The position numbers were made by a program, and so were the translations under genes. A stretch of DNA of 64,000 bases from Prunus persica (taxonomy: Eukaryota > Streptophyta > Magnoliopsida > Rosales > Rosaceae), in contig NC_034013.1 of assembly GCF_000346465.2 (NCBI RefSeq), positions 3,345,912-3,409,911 on the forward strand. Reading direction: 5' to 3'. Positions 11,374 to 26,909 of this stretch are shown piece by piece. How positions within the stretch are numbered: position 1 is the first letter of the stretch; the number at the start of each line of letters is the position of its first letter. The notes beneath the pieces are model-generated. The model searched no databases, was not told where the DNA came from, and saw only the letters and a program-made list of their open reading frames with translations.

Positions 11374-12188
11374 CTAACAAATCACAGCCCTCTCAAGGGC
11401 CCTTCCTAGCACATCGTCCAATAAGATGTTCGAAATAGAAGTCAACTCAAAATTATGAAGCCCAAAAGTTAATTCATAACCCAAATTAGCAAGATGGTCA
11501 GCAGTTCTGTTTTGCTCCCTGTAAACATGAGAAATCTTGCAACTCCAATCACGGTTTAGCAGCGACTTGCAATCTTCAATTAGACATAAAAGGGGGTGGG
11601 ATTGGTCAGACACCTTGGCCATAAGAGAAACAACATATAAAAAGTCACATTCAACATCAAGGGACCTAATACCCCTATTCCAAGCCATTTGCAACCCTTT
11701 AAGGAGACTCCATAACTCACCCTTAGCAATATTTCCAATTCCAATATTAACAGAAAACCCACATATCCAAGAACCATGTGAGTCCCTCAATAGACCACCT
11801 GTTGTGATCTTCCAAGAAGTAGTTTTGTAGCTTCCATCTGCATTCAATTTGGATATGGCAGCAGTAGGAGGGCTCCAATGAATTTGAATAACCTCTCTGG
11901 CAAGCTTACCATTAACCATCTTATTAATATCAAACCATTCCTTAGCAAATTGGAGAATAATGTGATGAGGATTGGGAGGAGGCTCATAGTCAGGGTTGAA
12001 AGTTGAAATACAACGCCATTTCCAGCAGTGCCAAATAGTAGCAGTAAACACAAGAACCCATGGTAAGCTGTGGGAAGCCTTAACCAATCTGCAAAATCAA
12101 AAGAGAAGGTGTGAGACATAGCAAGGGGAATATAGGTGTGACTCCATACCTTAAGGGCATGTTTGCAGCCTCTAAGAATATGCTCCAT
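11374..12188 (-). pseudogene. LINE RNase H-like domain fragment
   Basis: The main frame (12087-11374) shows the plant LINE RNase H pattern: LNADGSYK, then GGLLRDSHGSWICGFS, KGELWSLLKGLQMAW, VECDF and NRTADHLANLGYE. The acidic residues of the fold (D in NADGS, E in KGELW, D in ECDF, D in TADH) are kept. Upstream, the frame is shifted near 12090: the section EHILRGCKHALKVW lies in another frame. A TGA near 12208-12210 also interrupts it after DPNCK. The fragment belongs to the LINE and is not a host gene. Confidence 0.8.
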
Positions 12189-12209
12189 AGTCTCAGGAAA
12201 AGAAATGCA

Positions 12210-12553
12210 TCATTTACAGTTAGGGTCTGTAGTTAATTTCCTTTTTTCCCTTTGGATATTGGTAAGAATCTTGCCATGACCAATTAGCCAGATGAAGGTT
12301 TTAATTTTTGGGGGAAGACGTAGCTTCCAAACGAAATCCCAACGCCAAGACACAAAATCTGCATCATCAAAGGAGGATAAGTAAGTAGACTTAACAGAGA
12401 AAGTATCAGTTTCGACAAACCCCATATGCATTTATCTTTCCTTTGAGAATCAAGGCCAGTATGGATGCTGCAAATTCTTTCCACAATCCCACTAGGTAAA
12501 ACCTGCTCTAGCGAGTCATGATTCCACCCTTGTTCTGACATAAAATCATGCAC
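12210..12553 (-). pseudogene. LINE zf-RVT region fragment
   Basis: The minus-strand peptide FVWKLRLPPKIKTFIWLIGH followed by KILTNIQREKRKLTTDPNCK matches the zf-RVT region between the reverse transcriptase and RNase H of plant LINEs. An upstream frame (12553-12450) adds EQGWNHDSLEQVLPSGIVER. Frames change between the two pieces and a TGA follows, so it is non-functional. Confidence 0.7.
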
Positions 12554-12589
12554 TGTCCACAGATGAGGCTACAGGGAGCCACTAGACAA

Positions 12590-13016
12590 TATTGGAATTC
12601 TGTGGAGGAGCAACTATCAATTTGGACAGCCGCTTGTCACTCTATGGGACGAGATGAAATTGAAGCTTCGCGAACAATATGATCCCACCTTTTATCTCCA
12701 GCAATTGTTTGATCAATTATGGACCATTTCCCAAGGAAGTTCGACCGTTACTGAATTCCATGCTCGTTTTATTAAACAGAAAGTACATGCGGGGATTCGT
12801 GAAGAACCAGGAATCATTGTGTCTTGCTTTATCCAAGGTCTTCATGACGATATTAAACATGAAGCCTGTCGGTTTGATCCTCATTGTTTGGAAGATGCAT
12901 ATTGCCACGCATTGGAAGATGAAACATATTTGCGGCCTCAACATTCGGGGTATGATTTGGCCAGCCTGCAACCACAACCAAACTCTTCCCACTACAGGTA
13001 TGCAGATGGGGTTTAG
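12590..13016 (+). mobile_element. Retrotransposon gag fragment, copy 1
   Basis: The frame TLWDEMKLKLREQYDPTFYL, then LFDQLWTISQGSSTVTEFHA, EEPGIIVSCFIQGLHDDIKH and CLEDAYCHALEDE matches the retrotransposon gag domain of Ty3/gypsy-type polyproteins (W..F...L...Y......L..L.Q...SV.EY...F). It stops at 13015 with no protease or pol. Positions 12641-12893 are nearly identical to 15927-16181. It interrupts the LINE. Confidence 0.7.
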
Positions 13017-13094
13017 GGTATTTGTTAGTCTCCTAGATTCTCTAATCCAAAATTTATTGCCATGTTAAAGAATGAGAAGGTTTTTCCGAGAGAG

Positions 13095-13440
13095 CTAAGA
13101 ACTGATTTGTTTTAAGGTATTTTTAGTTATTATTTGTGCCCACCAATTGGAAGTGTCAGTTAGACAAATCCAACCAAGTTTAGTTAACATAGCATGATCG
13201 AACAAGGAAGGTGATCTCATCCCAAGACCCCCCATGTCTTTAGGGAGGCAGACATCCTTCCAAGCAACAGGGGAAATCCTAGAGCCATTACCCCCCAAAA
13301 AGGAAAGCATCTACAACTAGATGTCATTTCTTTAGTAACTTCTGTAGGACAGTGAAAGCAAGGTAAGTCTGCCAGCCCCAGAAAGGGTTTGAGCTTTCCA
13401 ACTAGCAAATTTGACCTTAATCCTATCAATCCTTAATTTA
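13095..13440 (-). pseudogene. LINE post-RT fragment
   Basis: The minus-strand peptide MLSFLGGNGSRISPVAWKDV followed by CLPKDMGGLGMRSPSLFDHA and MLTKLGW is the conserved stretch after the polymerase core of plant LINEs (W..VC.PK..GGLG.R....FN.A.L.KL.W). The preceding part (13429-13310) lies in another frame, showing a frameshift. Confidence 0.7.
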
Positions 13441-13448
13441 GCATTAAT

Positions 13449-14202
13449 AGTGCATTTGGATGAGGAGATTTAAAAGTACAAAGGATTTCATAAATGACAG
13501 AATTTAAAATGACAGAAATTAATGTTCTAGAATTTGTAAAGTTTCTTGTTTGGGTGACGGATTTAAAACACGGAATTTAACCTTTATTTATAAAGTTATT
13601 TTTTTTAAAAGCTCAATCACTCTTGGGATTTAAAAATAACGACTTTTATGGTGCGTTTGGATACTGGAAATACTCTCCAGATTCCGACAAAACTCAGAAT
13701 TTCTATCTCTACATGCACCTAAGTCGGTTTTTTGTAAAAAACATTTACGAATTTAGAATTCCGCATGGAAAAAAACATGGAATTTGGAGATCATACAATA
13801 CCAAGTTTAAATTCTATCTAAAAGTCGTCATTTCTAAAATCCCAAGAGAGATTGAGTTTAAAAAAAAAAAAAGATAACTTTACAAATAAAGATTAAATTT
13901 CGTGTTTTAAATTAGTCACCCAAACAAGAAACTTTACAAATTCTAGAACATTAATTTCCGTCATTTTAAATTCCGTCATTTATGAAATCCTTTGTACTTT
14001 TAAATTTCCTCATCCAAACGCACTGTTAGATAGAATTTAAAGTTGGGATTTATGGTCTCCAAATTCCATGTTTTTTCCCACGCGGAATTTCTAAATTTCT
14101 ATGTTTTTTTTATCCAAACACGGGAATTGGTTCATGTCAATTTAGAAATTCTGAGTTTTGTCAAAATCCCAAGTTTATTTCCCTCATCCAAACGCACCAT
14201 AA
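13449..14202. repeat. Two interleaved foldback (PIF/Harbinger-like) elements
   Basis: Element A runs 13449-14024 with arms 13449-13645 and 13821-14024, outer ends AGTGCATTTGGATGAGG and CCTCATCCAAACGCACT. Element B runs 13646-14202 with arms 13646-13820 and 14025-14202, outer ends TTATGGTGCGTTTGGAT and ATCCAAACGCACCATAA. The arm order along the strand is A-left, B-left, A-right, B-right, so neither element is simply nested in the other. Both have long imperfect inverted arms (roughly 175-205 bp) and similar GTGCRTTTGGAT ends, as in foldback MITEs near TTA/TAA sites. They sit inside the LINE between its RT and post-RT parts. Confidence 0.75.
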
Positions 14203-14225
14203 GAGGATCCTTCTAGAAGACAATA

Positions 14226-14573
14226 TTATTCATGCCTAAATATCATCCCAAAGTGGTTGTTTTGCATTTGCAAAATATTACACAGGGAGGTTCTAGCATT
14301 GGCAGGCACATTTTGAGAAAAGAAGACATTAGACCTGTGCAAATTAATATGAAGACCAATGGCATTAGAGAAACACTCAAGAAGCTGATTTATATTCCTA
14401 GCTGCCACAGGATTGGCTTTTGGAAAAATTAAGCAGTGGTTAGCAAAAACCAGATTAGAAATACGCTCACCTCTAAGGGAGGAAAAAGGAACATTAGTGT
14501 TAGTATTGTTGGCAAGACAATTAAAATTCCTTATGAAAGGCTCCATGCAAAACACTAGCAAGTAATCTATCAA
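14226..14573 (-). pseudogene. LINE reverse transcriptase core fragment
   Basis: The peptide shows FCMEPFIRNFN, then GERISNLVFANHCLIFPKA, AARNINQLLECFSNAIGLHI and NLHRSNVFFSQNV. This is the RT region around the catalytic box of plant LINEs. The usual FADD motif reads FANH, losing the catalytic aspartates. Together with missing flanks this marks a dead copy. It is continued at 13440 after the interleaved palindromes. Confidence 0.75.
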
Positions 14574-14599
14574 AGCACTAGCAAGTGTCTTATTTTTAT

Positions 14600-15920
14600 G
14601 TTTACATGAAACATATATAAACCTAGTATAAATAACCAGAAAATAAAATTAAATATACTATCTGTAATATGCATTTACTATTGCAAAAACATATTACCTA
14701 AGAACAAAACAATGGAAAATATGTTAAAGCTTGTAATAAAGAACTATACAAACTATCTCACAAGTCAACTTCGCAAGCTCCAAGATTCTTCATTGCAATA
14801 AGATGTGGTGGCCATAAACCTATTGTTTTGATTATTTGAGGTCCAGATATCAGTTGTAATAACAGTTCAAATTTGATTTGTCTCCAATAACTTCTTTGTT
14901 CGGTCATCTCATACTCAAATTTTTGGAAGATGCCACTCTTATTTGTGTTTCAGCAAACCATCTTAAATAAGAGTTGTAAAAGTTATTGATTAGCTTCTAA
15001 ACATAACATGTTCAATCATGAACAACGAATACTCATGCAAAAAATTGATTTGGGTTTTGAATATTATATATAAATAATATTTAATATTTAATTGTCAAAT
15101 TTAAATTAATTTTTTAGTTTCGAATTAATAATTTTTTTATTAATTTGAATTAGTTTAATTAACTATTTTCTAACAGTTATGACTCTTTTGATAAGGTTTC
15201 AGAGGTTTATTTAAATCAAACAAAGCCTCATTCATTTGACACAGAAAAAACATTCCACATGCATTTCACATTGTCTGAGAGGAAAACAAACAAAGTTCAC
15301 CATATTCTAAGTCCTAGTGCTAGGGCTTAGAATATAGATAGTTAAATCCTGGGAGGCAGTCACCTGTAGAACTTCAAGCACCGAGAATGGGTGAAATTAC
15401 TGTCTTTAAGACATTGCATCAAATCTGCAAGCCTCTATCTCGAATCCAAGTCAGTTTCAATTTACTAAGGCAACATCTGGAAAAGTGTTTCACAATTTAC
15501 TGGACAAGTCGACGACATTTATGTACCAACTTAAGAAGGAGTGCTGGCATGGCTTGCGAACCCGCGTTGACTTTCCTTGCGGACTCGCGTTGGCTTTCCT
15601 TGCACACCAAGAATTCCTATATTAATGTAATTGATTTACTTTAATTACTGATTTCCAACTGTAAAGAGAATTAAAAGTTATTACTTTCCTTGACCTGCAA
15701 GGTTTTATTATACTATAAATATAACATTCCACAAACAATATTCTCTCATAATTTCCCTTATTTTAGCAAAGTTGACATCACATTGTTTCTACAGGAGACC
15801 AAATTTGTTTTATTTATTATTATTATAATTTGCCAATCGATGGGAAGGAGGAGGGGTGATTACAAACTCTTATGCTAGGGGTGGGTTTCGAACCTCAAAC
15901 ATGGTATGAGGCCAAACACT
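14600..15920. other. Gene-free repeat-derived stretch
   Basis: This is AT-rich DNA with a third, partial copy of the 9.4/10.2 kb repeat (about 15058-15165). A reading frame at 15387-15644 has no recognisable domain. I see no supported gene. Confidence 0.4.
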
Positions 15921-15922
15921 CT

Positions 15923-16200
15923 TATGGGACGAGATGAAATTGAAGCTTCGCGAACAATATGTTCCCATTCCCACCTTTTATCTCTAGCAATTATTTTATC
16001 AATTATGGACCATTTCCCAAGGAAGTTCGACCGTTACTGAATTCCATGCTCGTTTTATTAAACAGAAAGTACATGCGGGTATTCGTGAAGAACCAGGAAT
16101 CATTGTGTCTTGCTTTATCCAAGGTCTTCATGACGATATTAAACATGAAGCCTGTCGGTTTGATCCTCATTGTTTGGAAGATCAGCAACTTCCTCGTTAA
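15923..16200 (+). mobile_element. Retrotransposon gag fragment, copy 2
   Basis: A second copy of the gag segment at 12641-12893, with only scattered substitutions. A 13-base insertion near 15961-15975 breaks the frame after REQY. The match ends abruptly at about 16181. The high identity over about 250 bp in the same orientation suggests a fairly recent duplication or two insertions of one family. Confidence 0.7.
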
Positions 16201-16446
16201 AACTCCGATTTTTGACCCACTATTTGTCTACAAACTCTTATCGATAAGCTCTACGCAACGGCGCAACTCATTTCCCCAAAATCCTTCCCAAATTAAAGGT
16301 GACCAAAATGAACCTACCTCCCAAGGCAAAAGTGTAAATTCTACAAATTAATTAAATAATAATTAATTTGGGTCGGAATAGGGTGGGGTGGACCATGGGC
16401 AACGCCACCGAGAAAGAGTACAGAGAGAGATAGAGATAAAGACGGC

Positions 16447-16449
<3 letters not shown>

Positions 16450-16517
<68 letters not shown>
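16450..16517. repeat. (GA)n microsatellite
   Basis: More than 30 GA dinucleotides in a row, followed by GTGGGTGG and T-rich DNA. Confidence 0.95.
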
Positions 16518-16519
<2 letters not shown>

Positions 16520-16522
<3 letters not shown>

Positions 16523-18480
16523 TGGTTGTTTTTTTTTTTGGGTTACTTTTTGGTTTTTTTATTCTTTTATAGTTTTTAATTAATTTTAATAATAAAGAAA
16601 GTTTTGCATTAATTTTTAATCATATATTTTTATTTTTTAGTTGTCAAAAGTCTTATTACCCCCACAAATGTAGCATGTGCTGCTCATATGACTAAATTTA
16701 ACAGAAAATGTAACGGTAGGACTAATGGGCCGATTAATAAAGAGTTGGTGGACCATTTGAACAAATAATTTAGTTAAGGGACCAAAATACAATTCGGGTA
16801 TAAGTTTGAGGACCATTTAAGTAAATAACCCTTTTCTATTTTATAATGATTATGAAACATGTATAGATATAAGTGGATAGATAATTTGTTATGACATTAT
16901 TTTATTTTCATTATGCGATTGGAAAGAAATTTTTTTTTGATGTCGTTACATTTGATGTGAGTAGAAAGCGATAGAATCTGGTGAGAGTTGACACTTTTGT
17001 TTATTATGCTCCTTTCCAAGGGAGGAGGATGAGTTACTCATGAGTACCAAGTAGTTAGACTTATTGCAAAGTTTTGTGAGGTTAGTGGTGTTGGCATTAA
17101 CGCTGCACGAATTTTCAACCGCTCCAGATTATACTGTCATGTATAGGATGACGAATATATTATTGGCACAAAGAGTAGGTCAATATATTCATCTATTCCT
17201 CCTACTCTTGCCTCTAAATCAAGGGTGTCTTTAACTTGACTCATACTGTTCGAAATGCAAACATCCTATTCTCGTGGATGTTTGTTTGTTTTTGTTTTTT
17301 TGCAAACAAAAGATTTTAATGGTATGGATGTTATGAATGTATGGTTATTTTAGAATGACATATTTGAAAGTGGCTATTACAAACTAAGTGTTTTATAGAA
17401 GGGTAATTTTAGCCAATTTCGCAAAAAAATAAATATACTAGCATGTAAACAAAAACATCACAAAGAAATATAGAGCTCCCTATTGGTCGCTAGATACATT
17501 TTAGAGCCCAAAACATTCTACTGAAGTTTTAAACATCCACCATATTTATAGCCTCATCTAGAGCCCAGCATTGAGCTTGCCTTTACTTCAGTAGGCTGGG
17601 GTAGGCAGAGCCCACTATCTATTACCATTGGAGATGGATTTTTGAGGTGGGGTGATAAGTTTTGCAAATGTGTGTGTAGGGTTTAACCCCATTTAGAGCT
17701 GCATTAGGGATGGCTTAAGTTCAACAATTTTTTTAAAACAAGCGATTGGGAGAGGGGGGTTTAAATAAATATTTATTGGATACTTGGGTGTTTCGAATTT
17801 CTACCTACATGGATGGAGATGAAAGAGCTCAACCAACTGAGATATACCCCAGTAACTTAGTGCAACAATTTTTAGGCCGAAGACAATCACATATCTTATT
17901 GGTTTGTACATGTAATGAAATCAATGTTGAGGGTGATGCATTCGCAATGCCCCAGCCTAAATTATGGGAAAAAGATTAGTACCTAGATATAGTCCCATCC
18001 CATACCTTTTCTCAGTCCACACCTTCACATATCCAAAAAGAAAAAAAAATGAAATCCAGTCGAATTTAATTTTTGGATATCTGTAATTGGCTTATGAAAA
18101 ATTGAATTAAGGAGAAATTTGACTGAGGAGAAGTTGGAATCCGGATTTCTATAAATAAAAAAAAGATGAATTCTTCATGTAATACTTTTTTAGGAATTAG
18201 AATACCATATCATACCAAAGAGTCTAATTTCTTCAAAATTAAAATTAAAATTCTTGATTTTATGTGCACCCTTATTTTGATTCCCATTAAGTATTAGTAA
18301 ACATGCCGTTGTTGCTGGTTTTGGTTGGGAGCTTGGCATAAAATTGATCTTTTGGAAATGTCGAGAAAAACAGAACCCAAAAAAAAAAAAAGGAAAGAAA
18401 AAAAAACTGTTTGAGATAAAGTTTCCGCTTGGGATAACTAATTTGAAAGTAAAGCCCACCCCATTTTCGAACATTGATCC
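16520..18480. other. Intergenic, upstream of MnmA-like gene
   Basis: I see no coding region or clear transposon here. A GAGC/GGGCTC-rich patch near 17470-17640 resembles the MITE family at 41500-42921 only loosely. The last few hundred bases presumably include the MnmA-like promoter, but I cannot point to a convincing TATA box. Confidence 0.4.
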
Positions 18481-18489
18481 GTGGCTGCA

Positions 18490-23954
<5,465 letters not shown>

Positions 23955-24800
23955 CAATTTTAATCTCACAATGCAGACAGTTTTGAGGCATATGGCGGGG
24001 AAAAAACAAATCCTACAAATGAGAATTAGAGATAGCTCTTTGCTCTTTCCGGTGATCCTCTCTGTTCCATTCATGTATAGTAGTGGAGTGTGTGTTGTAA
24101 AATTTGTTTGCCAGAGTATGCGGTGGTCATATAAGTCTTGGCCCTTGGGGCAATTATTTTTTCAAGCATTTTCTCAGGGTGCATAGTTTTATTATCATAG
24201 GAAGGTTGCATTTGCGCCACTTGGCTGCTGATTTTCCATGCATCTTACTCATATTTATATACTAGATTCTGATTTCTTAATCAAAGCTGCTTGAATTTTC
24301 TGAGTTTCCACAATGATTGAAAACATGTGCTTTTGTGATTCGGACAACCAATAGCCACGAGTTGTCAAAAAAAAAAAAGTATGGTGAAAAATAAATAAAT
24401 AATAGAATTAAAGGCAATATCCAGTGGAATATAAGGAATGGACCGTCTCTTGAAAACAAATGAACACAATAATATCCAGCAGGACTACTTGAATGGAATT
24501 GTTTCAAATTTCAACCAAGGGAAAGTGGTAACTAATTTCGATTCGTTTAGTTTTATCAGATTTCAAAATCAAGTCAGTTTCTATTTCCAAGGTGATTTGA
24601 GGGCTAGACACCTATGATCGGATGAGTGGGAAGGGGGCATGGGTTTTAGGAGCCTGAGGGAGGATTCTAATGGAACCTAATGCGTTCTGGTGCCAAAGCT
24701 CAAAAAGTACTTTGACAAAAAACAGGTTTTAAATAGTTGATTGAGTTGATTTAAAAAATGAAGTAGAATAAGACAGCCCGTCAGTAACAGTTCATTGAGT
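23955..24800. other. 3' flank of MnmA-like gene
   Basis: This probably includes the 3' UTR. I see no further coding region before the Harbinger element that begins at 24807. Confidence 0.4.
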
Positions 24801-25420
24801 TGGTTAGAGCAACTCCACCCATTTGCCCTTAGCCATGGCAAGGGGGGAGCTAGGGCAGCCACTAGAAAAACTCGGGCTGGGGGGGGTTTGGGCAAAAAAC
24901 GGAGTCCAGCAGCAAAAGTCCAGCCCGGGCGAGAGTGGGGGCCACCAAAACGGGCAGGCCCGAAGGCGAATTCGGCCCGAGCTCGGGCCCGAAGGCTGGG
25001 ACAAAATAGCTGACGCCAGCATGGTGTCAGCCCTGAAATTTTGAATTTTTTTTTACCGTTGGCACGTGCATTGCACGCGCCAACGTTTAAAAAAAATTCA
25101 CATCAGCGCTACAGTGCCGCCAACGGCTCTTTGACACATGGTGGCCTCTGGTCGCTCCGATTGGAATTTTTTCTTCAATCCAACGGCAGCCAATTTTTTT
25201 GCCAAAAAAAATTGAAAAAAAATCGAATTTTTTTTAAAAAAATACACAAAAATTACAGAATTTTTTGTGTATAAATACCAACCAATACTCTTCACTTTTA
25301 ACACCAACTCCTCATATATTTTCTTCTCCTTCTACTATTGTTCACTTTCTCCTCAAATTTTATTCACTTTCTATTCAATATTTTTTCACTTTGAAGTTGT
25401 AATTTTTTTTCTTGCATATT

Positions 25421-26501
25421 ATGGGTTCTTCTAATGAAAATGGAGGGGCATGGAGCATGATGGAAGATGTTAGCTTGTGTGAGGCTTGGGTCCAAGTTAG
25501 TCATTGTCCCGTAACGGGCAATGAGATTAAATTTTCTCATATGTGGAAAAAAATTCATCAAGCATTTTGTGAAAGGGCAATTGGTTCTACACGTACAGAA
25601 ATGACATTATCCAATAGGTGGAAAGTTCTTAATAAAGAGTTGGGGAAATGGAGAAATGCCTTAGCAAAAGCGATTGACAACCATCGAAGCGGAGAAAATC
25701 TTAGCAATGAGGTAAATTATTTGTCATTTTTCTTCTATTAATTTCTATGTCATATTAATTTTTATTTAAATGTTTCTTGCAATTTATATATTTTGTTAAT
25801 ATGTCTCTAGTTTTTTTTAATACATGTTGCATTTTTTTATTATTTCTTTAATTTCCATTAGTTTTTTTTTACATGTTGCATTGCCAATATTTTAAAAATT
25901 CTCTTGCATTTCCATTTTATTTTTTTTATAGATTATACAAGCACAAATGTGGTTTGGTGCTACTGGCCAAGGGAAAAAAAGTTTCAACCATACCCATTGT
26001 TGGGAGGTGGTAAAGACTTGTAAGAGATTCCAAATTATTCCAACCGGTCCGACGGTAGTCTTGAACGAGACTCCACTTCATGAGACTCCGGCATCGGATT
26101 CACCTATGGATTCCCCGATGAATCTAGACTCACCAATTGAAAATGAGCCAAGGCCTATTGGGAGGAAGGCGGCGAAGGCGAAGAGAGGGAGTAATTCTAG
26201 CAAGAATGCATCTCAATTTTTGGAGGAACTTTCAAAGCACCAAGCCATGAGAATTGAAATGGACTTGAAACAACAAGAGCACGATATGGCTATTCAAGTA
26301 GAATATGCAAAAGAAAGGGAGTATGTACGCGAACAAAACATTGAAAAAAAAGATCGGGAAACCATGGCCATGGATACAAGCCATATGTCCCCTGAAACAA
26401 AACAATATTGGAAGTTAGAACGAAGGGATGTTATGAGACGAAGCCTTTTTCGTGACGATGGACCTAGCAACACGGATTGGTTAAATGATGGAAACCATTA
26501 A
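25421..26501 (+). CDS. PIF/Harbinger SANT/Myb-like accessory protein
   Basis: Exons 25421-25711 and 25932-26501 (GT-AG) give 286 aa with no break. Residues about 8-110 form the SANT/Myb-like domain of plant Harbinger ORF1 proteins: WSMMEDVSLCEAWVQVSHCP, then FSHMWKKIHQAFCE, LSNRWKVLNKELGKWRNAL and HTHCWEVVKTCKRF. A basic stretch (RPIGRKAAKAKR) and a charged helical tail (LKQQEHDMAIQVEYAKEREY) follow, as in the NAM-associated C-terminal domain. In this superfamily the protein helps bring the transposase to the nucleus and to the ends. TATAAATACC at about 25270 is a likely TATA box. The ATG at 25421 is the first methionine; an upstream TTG is not used. Convergent with the transposase. Similar host genes exist, but the terminal repeats place it inside the transposon. 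Confidence 0.85.
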
Positions 26502-26536
26502 AATAGTTTGTTTGCCTTTCATGTCTTAGTTTACTT

Positions 26537-26620
26537 GCCTTTGATTTCATTGTATTTTTTGTTTTCTTTAATTCATGTACCTTTGATTTCATTGTATTTT
26601 TTGTTTTGTTTAATTCATGT
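26537..26620 (+). repeat. 42-bp tandem duplication
   Basis: Two copies of a unit containing CCTTTGATTTCATTGTATTT (26537-26578 and 26579-26620) lie just after the SANT gene stop codon, in its likely 3' UTR. Confidence 0.8.
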
Positions 26621-26702
26621 ATTTTATTTTATTATTAGTTGTATTGCTTTTCTTTTAGTCAATAAAGAAAATATTCAACAAAAATCCTTTTTATTCAAAA
26701 CA

Positions 26703-26860
26703 TTCCATACATAAAAAACAAACCACAACCAAAGCATAAAAAATAAACAACCCACAACCAAAGCATAAAACATAAACAACCCACAACCAAAGCATAAAAA
26801 ATAAACAACCCACAACCAAAGCATAAAACATAAACAACCCACTCACAACAAAAAATAAAC
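26703..26860. repeat. About 29-bp tandem repeat between convergent genes
   Basis: Four to five copies of a unit close to AACCCACAACCAAAGCATAA plus an AT-rich tail. It separates the 3' ends of the SANT and transposase genes and may carry both terminators. Confidence 0.8.
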
Positions 26861-26909
26861 AACATACAACATAAACATAATAAAATAAAAACAACTTCTT
26901 CACTTCACT

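Larger units (their letters stand above)
11320..14580 (-). mobile_element. Broken L1-type LINE (non-LTR retrotransposon)
   Basis: On the minus strand, LINE modules follow in order: reverse transcriptase (14573-14226), post-RT region (13440-13095), zinc-knuckle-like zf-RVT (12553-12188), RNase H (12090-11374), then a 3' end with poly(A) at about 11320-11330. Two foreign blocks interrupt it: the interleaved palindromes at 13449-14202 and a gag fragment at about 12556-13090. In-frame stops and frameshifts show that it is dead. The 5' part (endonuclease, ORF1) is missing. Confidence 0.8.

Noticed and set aside
15870..15905. TAGGGGTGGG as another hAT terminus
   Set aside because: It is followed by TTTCGAACCTC, more like a tRNA-like B box, and lacks subterminal motifs, a partner end or an 8-bp duplication.
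18481..18489. GTG at 18481 as the start of the MnmA-like protein
   Set aside because: Plant nuclear genes start at ATG; the ATG at 18490 is in frame three codons later and gives a transit-peptide-like N-terminus.
26691..26903. Hydrophobic 70-residue minus-strand frame resembling a small membrane protein
   Set aside because: It is the translation of the 29-bp tandem repeat between two convergent transposon genes; the periodic peptide mirrors the DNA repeat.
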